From NCBI RefSeq assembly GCF_003390325.1, contig NZ_QUOK01000003.1, positions 372,001 to 436,000 of the forward strand: DNA of 64,000 nucleotides. The letters are read 5' to 3'. The position numbers were made by a program, and so were the translations under genes. Below, one piece after another: positions 55,801-64,000 of the stretch; the first letter of the stretch is position 1; each line of letters opens with the position of its first letter. The DNA is from Rhodohalobacter sp. SW132 (lineage in GTDB: Bacteria; Bacteroidota; Rhodothermia; Balneolales; Balneolaceae). The notes beneath the pieces were generated by a model. That model ran no database searches and was not told the origin of the DNA. It worked only from the letters and a program-made list of their open reading frames with translations.

Positions 55801-56196
55801 CAGGTGGACACATTTGCCAGTACGGTATTGATAAATAATGGGGATGGCACGTTTGCAAATGCAGAACTCCCCACAAAAGCCCAGATTTCACCCATCAATG
55901 ATTCAATACTTCACGATATTGACTGCAGCGGCACCCCTGATCTGATTATAGCGGGTAATATTTTTGAAACCGAGCCCAATATTCCAAGAGCTGATGCCGG
56001 TAAAGGCCTGATTTTGAGGGGTGATGGCAGTGGCAGTTTTTCTCCGGTTCCACTTGTTGAAAGTGGCTTTCATGCCCCCGAAGATGCTAAGAAACTTCTT
56101 AAAATCAACACTCCGGAGGGGCCTGTACTTCTTGTGGCAAACCATAATTCGACTCCAAATCTGTTTCTTCCGGTGAACTCCTGCAGAGGACAGTAG
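52825..56196 (+). CDS. FG-GAP/VCBS repeat lipoprotein with ASPIC/UnbV domain
   Basis: An 1123-residue surface or periplasmic lipoprotein (FIIFALCLSGC lipobox). It contains many FG-GAP/VCBS blades of a beta-propeller with calcium-binding D-x-N-x-N-G-x-x-D loops (GDINNNGLTDLFF, DLNGNGYLDIYLS, DLNNNGWPDIYVS, DFDNDGLKDLFVS). An ASPIC/UnbV domain around residues 530-605 (GLGSRIILTHNG, HFGLGDSAGD, EIYWPDD) is followed by a second set of blades (GDITGNGLDDIYIG, DFNGNGRMDLFIG). Such proteins commonly accompany SusC/SusD pairs and may bind polysaccharide or protein ligands. A homologue lies on the far side of the SusCD genes. Confidence 0.9.
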   Translation: MAIHTRLIFIFIIFALCLSGCTPGDQADPLFRELSSDHTSITFNNAIVSNDTLNAQTDHFLYNGAGVAAGDINNNGLTDLFFSGNFVQSRLYLNQGNMEFQDITEHSGIQTDRRVTGVSMVDLNGNGYLDIYLSVSGAPWSSPENRRNLLYLNNGDNTFTEAASDYSIDDPGFTTHAIFLDYNKSGYLDLFLLGNSPEEFGRGDTGGSFSGARAPNPYGLDRLYRNNGDGTFTDVSEDAGILNRLGYGLGVVATDLNNNGWPDIYVSNDITPNDVLYMNNGDGTFTDKAAEYLKHTSFAGMGIDIADFSNNGWADIMQTDMMPVELEDQKRMSGSTSYSAFQQLRNQGYFPHYNTNTLQFNRGTTPEGDIIFSEIGRMAGVAYTDWSWAALFADFDNDGLKDLFVSNGYPKAVNDFDYLSDMHRVRQTADSPDQIKQRELEILENLHSYEIPNHIFKNNGDLTFTDKTSQWGIDHPRFSYGAAYADLNNNGRLDLIISNINSTAQIYENTGAGSDENGYLQIVLDGDSSNRQGLGSRIILTHNGVKQTIYHTPYRGYMSTVDHRIHFGLGDSAGDTVDSLEIYWPDDRYQLLTDVEKNQVLTLSQADADSKPDTNPDQKPKIQPLLEPVQPINGFDITHGGSRINDFNIQTTLPYKVTSQNITIAAGDITGNGLDDIYIGGSADTAGKLYLQQEDGEFIEFNDFQPWERDKRYDDWDAHFFDANGNGLLDLYVSSGSFRLSNVSELLQDRLYINQGGGRFIRDEDALPNINTATAAITPGDFNGNGRMDLFIGGRLSQRNYPHPVRSYILRNDGGRFTDVTESIAPELIHTGGMVTDAVWIDFTGNNTPDLVTVGEWMPIRFYENNGAQFNDVTESMNLPPSRGWWYSLTSGDINNNGHTDLIAGNLGLNFTYKTSPESRFGVYAGDFNENWRTELIFVQEIDGIEYPFHGLAKLGNSINQLGYSYDRFEDFSNEPIHRLFNREKLDQALHYQVDTFASTVLINNGDGTFANAELPTKAQISPINDSILHDIDCSGTPDLIIAGNIFETEPNIPRADAGKGLILRGDGSGSFSPVPLVESGFHAPEDAKKLLKINTPEGPVLLVANHNSTPNLFLPVNSCRGQ

Positions 56197-56278
56197 ATAG
56201 CAGATCTGCTTCTTGATTTGTAACCTCAGTTCGATTAATAATCAATTCCATTTATTCAGTACCAAGCCACTAAGGAAC

Positions 56279-56527
56279 ATCCCCCTTATTCTCTTTTTCT
56301 ATAGACTGTGAGAAAACTATCTCCCAAAGAAATCGCACCTAAATAAGTTAAGATTTCTGTCTTTTCCATCGCCACCAGTCCTTCTGACTCACCCCCGTCC
56401 CCTCTCTACCGCGCCCTGGCGGGACTTGCCAGAGAGGGGAGCTTCGAAATGAGTTTTTCAACTTTAAAATATCAGGAGTGCTAAACAATTTACGGGAATA
56501 TTTGCATAGCCTCTCAAAAAGGGACTT
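56279..56527 (-). mobile_element. MITE-like element, copy 2
   Basis: About 249 bases, inverted relative to the copy at 34415-34656. On the minus strand it starts AAGTCCCTTTTTGAGAGGCT and ends in TCTCACAGTCTATAG...AAGGGGGAT. The interior shares CGAAGCTCCCCTCTCTGGCA, AGTCCCGCCAGGGCGCGGTA and GGGGACGGGGGTGAGTCAGA with copy 1. The ends are less well conserved than in copy 1. Confidence 0.75.
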
Positions 56528-56693
56528 TTGAGATCATAATTTACAAATCGAATAGAACTCAGGTATATATTGAATGTAATTGTTACTGGAGATGCTGATA
56601 TACGGTAGTTCGAGATAAGTATTAGGTTGAAATCAACAGTAAGGATGTAATTGGAATGAAGCGGCTGAAACATTATCAATAAAACACTAAGGC

Positions 56694-56735
56694 AAAAAAA
56701 ATCCCGTGTACCACAACGGTCCACGGGATTTTTTA
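56694..56735 (-). terminator. Symmetric rho-independent terminator
   Basis: AATCCCGTG and CACGGGATT form the stem, flanked by A7 on one side and T6 on the other, so it can act in both directions. It lies 32 bases after the SusD stop and serves the susCD-type operon. Confidence 0.9.
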
Positions 56736-56766
56736 AATTATTTTTTAATTGCTTATAACCGGTGTT

Positions 56767-58527
56767 TTACCAGCCAGAATTTTGAATAAGCCTGTTTTCG
56801 CCATCAACCCTGCTTACGTCAATCTGGAAAGAAGGAATTGGAAAACGCTGGTGTCTGTCTTCAAAATTGGAAGCAGCTGACAAATAAGACCGCCTGCTGT
56901 TTTCACTATTTGTGTAATCATTTAATACATCTTCTACTACACCCCATCTCTTCAAATCAAAGAAACGGTGTCCTTCCATGGCCAGTTCAAGTCTTCTCTC
57001 ATGCCGGACTGCTCTTCGCGCGAAATCCTGATCAGGAAATGAGTCATAAAGTCCTATGCTATAATCAGCCCAGGTGATTGAACCATGATCTATTGGAACT
57101 GCAATATTATCAGGACTATCTCCCGGCCCCTGCGCTGCTACGCCGGCTCGGGCACGGATTTCATTCACGATTTCCAAAGCATTATCAAGACTACCGGCTT
57201 CAACTTCGGCTTCTGCAAGCAACAAAAGTAAATCTGCGTAACGATATAGATGCCAGTTTACCGAGTTAAGGTGCGTTGCGTTCCAGCCAACATTACTTTC
57301 AGCTCCACTGGAAGCTTCATGAACATGTTTCTTAGGGCTGTAGGGCCCTCCATAACCCCGGTCACGAATCCAGCCTGATTCATGATTTCCCCAATCTTTA
57401 AAGGGAACGCCATCACGTCCGACGGTCCAGTCTAATCTGGGGTCAACCGGTACTCCGGCACCGGCAGCAAGTGCATCATTTCTGTTATCCCATGCAGGAT
57501 CCGTCATCGCTAACGGTAATCCGTCATCATCTACAACAAAAAAGTTTACCAGGTTTTGTGAAGGTTGAAAAAATCCGCAGCAACCAAACGGGCTACCACT
57601 GTGCGGGTAGGCCAGGCGGATGTGGTAATTTGAGTTATCTCCCTCAGAATTACCATCATTGGCTGAAGCCTGGTAGGCGATAATTGTCTCCGGTCCGTTT
57701 GCATATTCACTGAACCCTGTCCAAACCTGCTGGAAGTTTTCCTCGAGATCATATACACCACTGGTACGAACTGCACGTAATGTGGTTAATGCATCTCCGT
57801 AGTTTCTTGCATCCGCCTGAACTCTTCCAAGCAAGGCCTGTGCAGTCCACGAAGTTGCCCTGCCCACCTGACCGTTGCGTGGAGATTCCGGCAGAAATGA
57901 GATCGCTTGTTGTAGATCATTGGTAATATTCCCAATAACATCAACATTTTCGTTCGATTTTCGGAAATCATCATCCTCCTCGAAATAGTATGGAATATTT
58001 TCCCACATTCTCCACGCATCATAATGATAGTACGCTCTTAAAAAAAGCGCCTCCCCCCGAATACTGTTTGCATCCGCTTCAGGTATAGCATTGGGATCAT
58101 CCTCAAGCAGGCGATTCATCAGGCGTAATGTTGAATTTGCTCTGTTTACACCTTCATAGAGGGATGCCCACTTATCGTTCAGATACTCATCCGTACCACC
58201 GGTACTCCAGTTGTACAATTCTACGTCAGTAATCGGGCCCTGGTCACCCGGCTCCGAACCTTTATAAGCATCATCGGACGTTACACTTCCAAAGATCCAG
58301 TTACTTGACCCGGTACCCCATCCTCCAAAGCCGGCCCAGCCGCCCAGCATTCTGTAGGTGCCTATCAGGTTACCTTCTACTCCATTCTGGTTAGCAAGTG
58401 TTTGTTCATCCAGACTTCCCTGTGCTTCACCTACAAGAAAATCATCCTTACAGCCGTAAAAAAAACCTGCAATCAGCAGAAGTAAAGCCGTTCCATATAA
58501 TATCTTCAAGTTTTGCAATGCTTTCAT
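56767..58527 (-). CDS. SusD/RagB family nutrient-binding lipoprotein
   Basis: A 586-residue surface lipoprotein (LLLIAGFFYGC lipobox) that acts as the lid of a SusCD glycan or peptide importer. The TPR-like helices (GEALFLRAYYHYDAWRMWEN, ATSWTAQALLGRVQADARNY) and the C-terminal SusD domain (LLLLAEAEVEAGSLDNALEI, VNEIRARAG, RRAVRHERRLELAMEGHRFF, DLKRWG) are canonical. It follows SusC by 35 bases and ends at a strong terminator. Substrate cannot be inferred, because no glycoside hydrolase gene is in the window. Confidence 0.95.
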   Translation of the reverse strand: MKALQNLKILYGTALLLLIAGFFYGCKDDFLVGEAQGSLDEQTLANQNGVEGNLIGTYRMLGGWAGFGGWGTGSSNWIFGSVTSDDAYKGSEPGDQGPITDVELYNWSTGGTDEYLNDKWASLYEGVNRANSTLRLMNRLLEDDPNAIPEADANSIRGEALFLRAYYHYDAWRMWENIPYYFEEDDDFRKSNENVDVIGNITNDLQQAISFLPESPRNGQVGRATSWTAQALLGRVQADARNYGDALTTLRAVRTSGVYDLEENFQQVWTGFSEYANGPETIIAYQASANDGNSEGDNSNYHIRLAYPHSGSPFGCCGFFQPSQNLVNFFVVDDDGLPLAMTDPAWDNRNDALAAGAGVPVDPRLDWTVGRDGVPFKDWGNHESGWIRDRGYGGPYSPKKHVHEASSGAESNVGWNATHLNSVNWHLYRYADLLLLLAEAEVEAGSLDNALEIVNEIRARAGVAAQGPGDSPDNIAVPIDHGSITWADYSIGLYDSFPDQDFARRAVRHERRLELAMEGHRFFDLKRWGVVEDVLNDYTNSENSRRSYLSAASNFEDRHQRFPIPSFQIDVSRVDGENRLIQNSGW

Positions 58528-58562
58528 TGTCTTCGATTTTTTGGAATTAAAAAAGTTATGGA

Positions 58563-61500
58563 TTAAAACGTAGCACTTACTCCAATGCTGATCGTCCTGT
58601 TACTTGGGTATGTACCGCGATCAACACCAATGGTTTGGTCCCGGACATTTCCGGCAGGACCTCCCACATTCGAGGTTGGAAGGGACGGATCGATGCTGCT
58701 GTACCCGGTTAGGGTAAACAGGTTTTCACCCTGCACATATACTCTCATGTTCCTTACGCCGGGTAACACACCTGGAGGGATGCTGTATCCAATTTGAAGA
58801 CTTCTCATTCGTACATACGATCCGTCTTCGACATAAAAGCTACTGAATTCATTACTAAACGTATCATTTTGATCCAGACGTGGATAATCTGCACCAGGGT
58901 TGATCACTTCCGCATTCGCAACACGCTGGCCATCAACAACAGCAGGACCATCGATATTCAGCTCAGCAGAATTAGTGAGTACATCGCGCCGAACGTTTGT
59001 ATTAAAGAGCCGGAATACATAAAACTCCTTCTGCACGTCAAAAATGTCGTTGCCAAATGAGCCAATGAAATTTGTATTAAAATCCCAGTTTCTCCACCTG
59101 ACACCAATATCCAGTCCCCCAAGGAAATCGGGATGTGGATTTCCGATTACAGTACGGTCTGCTGCCGTAATTTGTCCATCGCCATCGGTATCCACAAAAC
59201 GAATACGGCCGGGACGAGCGCCATCCTGGCTGGCATGGGCATCAACTTCATCCCAGTTCTGGAATATCCCGTCTGCTTTCATCCCAAAAAAGGCCCCAAT
59301 CGGCTGACCAACAAAATTCCTGGAGATTGTAGCCCCTCGCCCACTGATAGGTCCGCTAAAAAAGTCTTGCTCACCATCTATTCTTAAGATCTCATTCTTA
59401 TAATGAGTTCCATTCAGGTTCACACTCCAGACCAGATCATTTCCGATTGCACCCCGATAACCTACACTGAAATCAAAACCGGTATTTCTCATCATTCCAA
59501 CATTTTGAATTGGAGGTGCCGCCCGGCCTGCTGATGCCGGCAGTGGCGGATCAAAGAGCAGATTATCCACTTCTCTCTGAAAGACGTCAAATACCAGGTT
59601 AAAACGACCATTGTAAAGTTCAAGGTCTATACCGAGGTTGTAGGATTCGTTCTCCTCCCACTTCAGGTCGTTATTTCCAATAGCGGTATTGCGAAAACCG
59701 GGAACAATATTCCCTCCTGATCCTGATATATCATAAAAAGTAGTTCCTGTAGACCCGCCAAACTGGTCAAAGAGCCGCCCTGTGGGTATCGATTGATTTC
59801 CGGTAATACCCCATCCGGCGCGAATCATGAGGTTGGAAATGAAGTCGGCATTATCCATGAAAGATTCACTGCTTACTCTCCATCCACCACTCACGGCGGG
59901 AAATGTACCCCAACGGTTATCAGGGCCCAGTCTTGATGAACCATCTCTCCGAACCGTGAGGCTCACATGGTATCGGTCATCAAAATTGTAATCTGCTTTA
60001 CCAAACCACGATAACAGAGTACTATTGCTTCCGCTTGTACTCGTATTTTTCGTATCCGGATCAGCAAGAGCGTCCTGAATGTATCTTGAACTCAGGGAAG
60101 TATTAATATAATCGCTCATTGAGCTGGAGATAAAGCGGCTTTCCGTCTGGGTTACCTCCTGTCCGGCAAGAAGCGTAACATTATGACTCTGACCAAAAGT
60201 GTTCAGGTAGTTTACTGTGTTACTCCATGTCCATTCCTGGGATTCATTTCGGCCTTCAGTAAATCCATTGACAAAATTGGGTTCTGAATTTTCCGGAAAG
60301 ATCGGTGCAAATGACGTAAAAGAATTATTTCCGAGATTAAAACCGAATCTTGTATTTACGAGAAGCTGATTTTCGATCAGTTCAGCTCTTGCAAATGCAT
60401 TCCCGAATACCCGGTTATTTGAACTGATATCGTCCTTGTTGGAGTGGGCAACTTTTACAGGATTGGAGTTGTTTCCAAGTCCAACGGCTTTACCTGATGC
60501 GAAATTACCGCCAACGTCCATTACAGGTACTACAGGCTGGGTTAATATATTCTTACCAATTATGGTGTCTTCTGCTCCACCGCCCAAATCAATTCCTCCA
60601 TAACTTTCATCACGAGCCAAGGTAATGTTCTCCCCGATCGTGATACGGCCGATATCAAATTCCGTGTTCACCCGTATCGTTCCGCGTTGAAAACGGTTAT
60701 ACTGGGCTGTTCCCTCCTGATCAAAATAATTAAAAGAGACATTATATCGGTTGTTATCACCACCGCCCGAAACAGCAATATTCATGTCGGATGTGATCCC
60801 TGTTCCAAAAACTTCATCCCACCAATTGGTTCCGGCACTTGCAGGCATAAACTGCTGGTTAATGTTGCCGGCATCACCATACAGATAATCATTTTCAGAG
60901 AATCCAAACTGTCCCAAATCATTTGTTTGATTTGTTCCATCATTTGGCCAGATATAGTTCGGAACGGATGGATTGTTAGGGTCACCGTAGATGTTAGTAG
61001 GAACACTTTCACCGGCATTTAAATTACTCCTTCTCACAACCTCATGATACTCCAGGGCATCCAGAATAAGAAAATCATCGTATCCCTTCACCGGTGTGGA
61101 GACACCAGTTCTCAGATTTACCGAAACTTCCGGCGCCCCTCTTTGCCCTTTTTTGGTTTCAATAATGATCACACCATTGTTTGCCCGGGACCCATAAATA
61201 GAAGCTGCTGAAGCATCTTTCAGTACCTGTATGGATTCAATATCATTTGGGTTCAGCCAGTTTGCAAAATCGTCCTGCACGGGTGTACCGTCAATAATGT
61301 AAAGGGGATCGTTGTTTTGAAAAGAACTGATACCGCGAATTCGAACGGTACTTCTTGCTCCCGGCGAACCACTTGATTGCACGGTAACTCCTGCAACTGA
61401 GCCCTCCAGCCGCTGCAGAACACTTGATGAGGTTTGGCTTGCAACATTATCCATATTGGCTGTTGAAATAGACCCGGTTATATCAGCACGTCTTTGCACA

Positions 61501-61886
61501 GAATATCCGGTAACAATCATTTCATCCAGTTCAGCAACTCTCTCAGTTAACTGTACATCTATTTCCGTTCTTCCGTCAATTGCTACTTCCTGACCTATAT
61601 ATCCAATAAACGAAAATGTCAGAACACCATCTGGCGGAGCCATAATAGTGTATTCACCATAAATGTTGGTTGTGGTACCTCTGTCTGTCCCTTGTACCAG
61701 GATCGTAACACCGGGTAGTGTTTCACCTGCTTCTGAAGTAACATTTCCTGTGACTTCAATGTCCTGAGCAAGAGCTGAGCCACAAATCAACAACAAAGAG
61801 AATAAACCTGCCACCGTATTCTTAAGAATCGAATAGCCGTTATTCAATCTGTCAGGTTTGTGCAAGCGTGATAACCTATTTACCAT
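58563..61886 (-). CDS. SusC/RagA family TonB-linked outer membrane protein
   Basis: An 1107-residue TonB-dependent transporter. A signal region ends near ALAQDIEV. A carboxypeptidase-D-like regulatory domain follows (about 42-115: VTGNVTSEAGETLPGVTILV, GTTTNIYGEYTIMAP), then the plug (VQRRADITGSISTANMDNVA, IRGISSFQNNDPLYIIDGTP, VLKDASAASIYGSRANNGVI) and a 22-strand-type barrel ending in ISIGVSATF. Together with the SusD-type gene it forms an energy-dependent importer across the outer membrane. No sigma/anti-sigma or hybrid two-component gene adjoins it. Confidence 0.96.
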   Translation of the reverse strand: MVNRLSRLHKPDRLNNGYSILKNTVAGLFSLLLICGSALAQDIEVTGNVTSEAGETLPGVTILVQGTDRGTTTNIYGEYTIMAPPDGVLTFSFIGYIGQEVAIDGRTEIDVQLTERVAELDEMIVTGYSVQRRADITGSISTANMDNVASQTSSSVLQRLEGSVAGVTVQSSGSPGARSTVRIRGISSFQNNDPLYIIDGTPVQDDFANWLNPNDIESIQVLKDASAASIYGSRANNGVIIIETKKGQRGAPEVSVNLRTGVSTPVKGYDDFLILDALEYHEVVRRSNLNAGESVPTNIYGDPNNPSVPNYIWPNDGTNQTNDLGQFGFSENDYLYGDAGNINQQFMPASAGTNWWDEVFGTGITSDMNIAVSGGGDNNRYNVSFNYFDQEGTAQYNRFQRGTIRVNTEFDIGRITIGENITLARDESYGGIDLGGGAEDTIIGKNILTQPVVPVMDVGGNFASGKAVGLGNNSNPVKVAHSNKDDISSNNRVFGNAFARAELIENQLLVNTRFGFNLGNNSFTSFAPIFPENSEPNFVNGFTEGRNESQEWTWSNTVNYLNTFGQSHNVTLLAGQEVTQTESRFISSSMSDYINTSLSSRYIQDALADPDTKNTSTSGSNSTLLSWFGKADYNFDDRYHVSLTVRRDGSSRLGPDNRWGTFPAVSGGWRVSSESFMDNADFISNLMIRAGWGITGNQSIPTGRLFDQFGGSTGTTFYDISGSGGNIVPGFRNTAIGNNDLKWEENESYNLGIDLELYNGRFNLVFDVFQREVDNLLFDPPLPASAGRAAPPIQNVGMMRNTGFDFSVGYRGAIGNDLVWSVNLNGTHYKNEILRIDGEQDFFSGPISGRGATISRNFVGQPIGAFFGMKADGIFQNWDEVDAHASQDGARPGRIRFVDTDGDGQITAADRTVIGNPHPDFLGGLDIGVRWRNWDFNTNFIGSFGNDIFDVQKEFYVFRLFNTNVRRDVLTNSAELNIDGPAVVDGQRVANAEVINPGADYPRLDQNDTFSNEFSSFYVEDGSYVRMRSLQIGYSIPPGVLPGVRNMRVYVQGENLFTLTGYSSIDPSLPTSNVGGPAGNVRDQTIGVDRGTYPSNRTISIGVSATF

Positions 61887-62648
61887 ATTTGACCTTTGTT
61901 TAGAGTTTGTCTTTTTATTTAAAATAACCGTTCAAACATCACAGTCTTTTAAAAGCGCTTCCAAAATTTGTATACACTCTTATTCTTATTCAATCCGTAT
62001 TCAGCCGATTCTTTTCATACTGATTCAATAAGAAAAGAACTCAATGACCATCACCGGTAATTACCACATTAAACAAGATTTTCTTTGCAGAGAATGACCG
62101 GCAACTGTCACCTATTTCGCACACAAATTATTGTTTAGCGAATTGTTAAAAGACTTTAAAAACTTCATAGACTAAGTAAAATCATTTTACTGAATAAAGC
62201 AAATAAAAGAAACTACAGGTAAAATAATCCCGAAAAATTAGTGATGAAAAAAACTTAAAATATTGTTATTCATGTATTTATAATGTTGTGCAAAATGAAC
62301 AACATTAAATAATTCTTGCTCAATTCTATTTCAGAAGGGATATTAAAAAGTCTCAGTTCAGAATAAATATCCATACATTTTCTAATACCAGTGTATTCAA
62401 ATTTTTACCTCATTTCATAAATGCGGACAGGAAATGAATTTTGGGGCAGTTGAGGGTTAACAGTAAGATCACTAACATATATCATCCTGAAACGGAGAGA
62501 TACCTGAGCGAAATATGTTGAGAAAAATCTCTTGTTTCTATTATGATTGGGACAATTATCTAAACACTTTACTACCAACGTAGAGTGAATTAATGAAATA
62601 CCACCCTTTTCAAGCAATTTTATTAAATCCATAACGAGTGATATCATC
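61887..62648. other. Divergent promoter region between susC and the second FG-GAP gene
   Basis: A 762-base AT-rich gap with no credible gene. It must hold the promoters of both divergent genes. The only clear symmetric signal is the dyad at 62281-62307. Confidence 0.55.
62281..62307. promoter_or_regulatory. Perfect 9-bp inverted repeat TAATGTTGT...ACAACATTA
   Basis: Arms at 62281-62289 and 62299-62307 with a 9-base spacer (GCAAAATGA). It lies in the divergent gap, about 340 bases before the FG-GAP gene and 395 before susC. It could be an operator for a dimeric regulator or an RNA hairpin. Confidence 0.4.
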
Positions 62649-64000
62649 TTGAAATTCAGAGCCATTCTACTTATTACTTTCATTCATCTTGCACTTCTTA
62701 ATTGCACTCCGGAAAAAATTGAACTCAACTGGGTTGACGAGGATGGATACAGCTGGGCCGAACTGAAAACCGATAAAAACACCTCTCCCGGTTTTGCGCA
62801 GGTATCATCGTCTATTACCGGTATCAATATCAATAATACACTTACTGATTCCCAGATCGATGAAAACCGGGTTTTGTTAAACGGATCAGGTGTGGCAGCC
62901 GGTGATATAAATGGTAATGGGCTTCCAGATCTCTATTTTGCAAATTTATACGGGGAAAACAGGCTCTACAAAAACCTTGGGGGATTTCAGTTCGAAGATA
63001 TTACCGACCAGTCGGGTGTGGCTCACGAAGGGCATTTATCAACCGGTACTCTTTTTGTGGATGTAAACGGGAATGGGCATCTCGACCTTCTCGTAACATC
63101 CATCGATAAAAATAATTCACTCTATATCAATGACGGAAATGGAAATTTTACCCTGCAGCCCAATAGTGGTTTAGGACCTGCAAATGGAAGTATGAGCATG
63201 GCTGTTTCAGATATCAACGGGAGCGGATATCCGGATCTATATGTTGTGAACTACAAAAAGAAATCGGCCCGCGACATCTATTCGTTCAGAGATCTTGCCA
63301 GGGAAAATATGATTTTTCTCGATTCGCTCATCACTCCCTACAATGAGCATTTTACGGTAATTAACAGGGATGGTATGCCTCCGGATCCACGCGAGCTGGC
63401 AGAGAAGGATGAACTTTATATTAACAATGGTGATGGTACTTTTTCCCGGGTGGACGACACAGCAGAATACTTCAAAAAAAGTGACGGTTCTCCCTACGGA
63501 CTTAAAAGAGACTGGGGCCTCACTGCCCGCTTCCAGGACCTGAATGGAAATGGCCTTCCTGATCTCTATGTAGCGAACGATTTCTGGACACCCGACCGGA
63601 TCTGGATCAACCAGGGAGACGGCACTTTTAACGCCCTGGATACCCTGGCTATTCGCAATTCCAGCTTTTCATCTATGGCCGTTGATTTCTCAGATATCAA
63701 TCGAAACGGATATACGGATATGTTCGTCGTTGAAATGTTGAGTACACAGCATCAGAAACGACAGGTGCAGATGGACACCGAGTACCCCTATCCGCTTCGT
63801 ATGGGTGATTACCGCAACCGGCCGCAATATAACCGAAATTCTCTATTTTTAAACCGCGGGGATCAGACATTCGCTGAAATCTCCTATTTCAGCGGATTGC
63901 AGGCGAGTGAATGGTCATGGGCCACCCGTTTTATGGATGTAACACTGAACGGGTATGAAGATGTGCTCGTAAATACCGGTTTCAAACTGGATCTTCAGGA
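62649..64000 (+). CDS. FG-GAP/VCBS repeat lipoprotein, cut by the window end
   Basis: A partial gene with at least 450 codons. It starts with TTG at 62649 (FRAILLITFIHLALLNC, LLNC lipobox); no in-frame ATG exists between the preceding stop at 62586 and the signal peptide. It carries FG-GAP blades with D-x-N-x-N-G-x-x-D loops (GDINGNGLPDLYFA, DVNGNGHLDLLVT, DLNGNGLPDLYVA, DINRNGYTDMFVV), closely parallel to the protein at 52825. An ASPIC/UnbV domain probably lies beyond the window. It diverges from susC and may belong to the same uptake locus. Confidence 0.88.
   Translation, partial: MKFRAILLITFIHLALLNCTPEKIELNWVDEDGYSWAELKTDKNTSPGFAQVSSSITGININNTLTDSQIDENRVLLNGSGVAAGDINGNGLPDLYFANLYGENRLYKNLGGFQFEDITDQSGVAHEGHLSTGTLFVDVNGNGHLDLLVTSIDKNNSLYINDGNGNFTLQPNSGLGPANGSMSMAVSDINGSGYPDLYVVNYKKKSARDIYSFRDLARENMIFLDSLITPYNEHFTVINRDGMPPDPRELAEKDELYINNGDGTFSRVDDTAEYFKKSDGSPYGLKRDWGLTARFQDLNGNGLPDLYVANDFWTPDRIWINQGDGTFNALDTLAIRNSSFSSMAVDFSDINRNGYTDMFVVEMLSTQHQKRQVQMDTEYPYPLRMGDYRNRPQYNRNSLFLNRGDQTFAEISYFSGLQASEWSWATRFMDVTLNGYEDVLVNTGFKLDLQ

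Overview
The window reads as a chromosomal segment of a marine or halophilic member of the Bacteroidota/FCB group, most likely Balneolia (inference). Supporting points are a SusC/SusD pair, ASPIC/UnbV-type FG-GAP lipoproteins, an atpD-atpC pair split from the other ATP synthase genes, sigma-54 with DprA and Obg in one run, weak Shine-Dalgarno sites, and many short hairpin repeats between genes. No rRNA, tRNA, phage, transposase gene or CRISPR array was found.

Layout. 1-5.5 kb: a MazEF-type toxin-antitoxin pair, a WYL regulator, a DinB-fold protein, a DUF5995 protein, phosphofructokinase and YjbQ. 5.6-15.7 kb: serA, serS, an Lrp regulator with an unknown membrane protein, then the co-directional run accD-obg-dprA-DUF3109-rpoN. 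16-20.7 kb: a Phd/ParE-type pair and the run pyrC-DUF3857-tsaB. 20.8-23 kb: two arrays of 127-bp tandem repeats flanking a head-GIN lipoprotein and a GNAT acetyltransferase.

23-31 kb, minus strand, is the most unusual region. It holds gamma-glutamyltranspeptidase, a two-domain protein with an ATP-grasp ligase followed by a SET methyltransferase domain, an N-formylglutamate-amidohydrolase-like protein, a QEGLA/DUF1704 (MATCAP-like) metallopeptidase and a GshB-like ATP-grasp ligase. Together these suggest a peptide or amino-acid ligation, trimming and methylation system with an unknown substrate.

31-47 kb: an orphan antitoxin, a CoA-transferase, a GluR0-like ligand-gated potassium channel, a Tat-exported amidohydrolase, a coiled-coil lipoprotein, atpDC, a Na/Pi cotransporter, rsmB, valS and a solute-binding lipoprotein. 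47-51.4 kb: an asparagine-synthetase-like protein, a radical SAM protein and a flavin-halogenase-like protein in a row, possibly a small biosynthetic cluster. 51.5-64 kb: an outer-membrane barrel protein, a large FG-GAP/ASPIC lipoprotein, SusD and SusC, and a second FG-GAP lipoprotein cut by the window end.

The intergenic DNA is rich in repeats: a 238-249 bp MITE-like element with terminal inverted repeats, a mosaic element that twice begins directly after a stop codon, a 3 x 37 bp hairpin array, and scattered REP-like hairpins.
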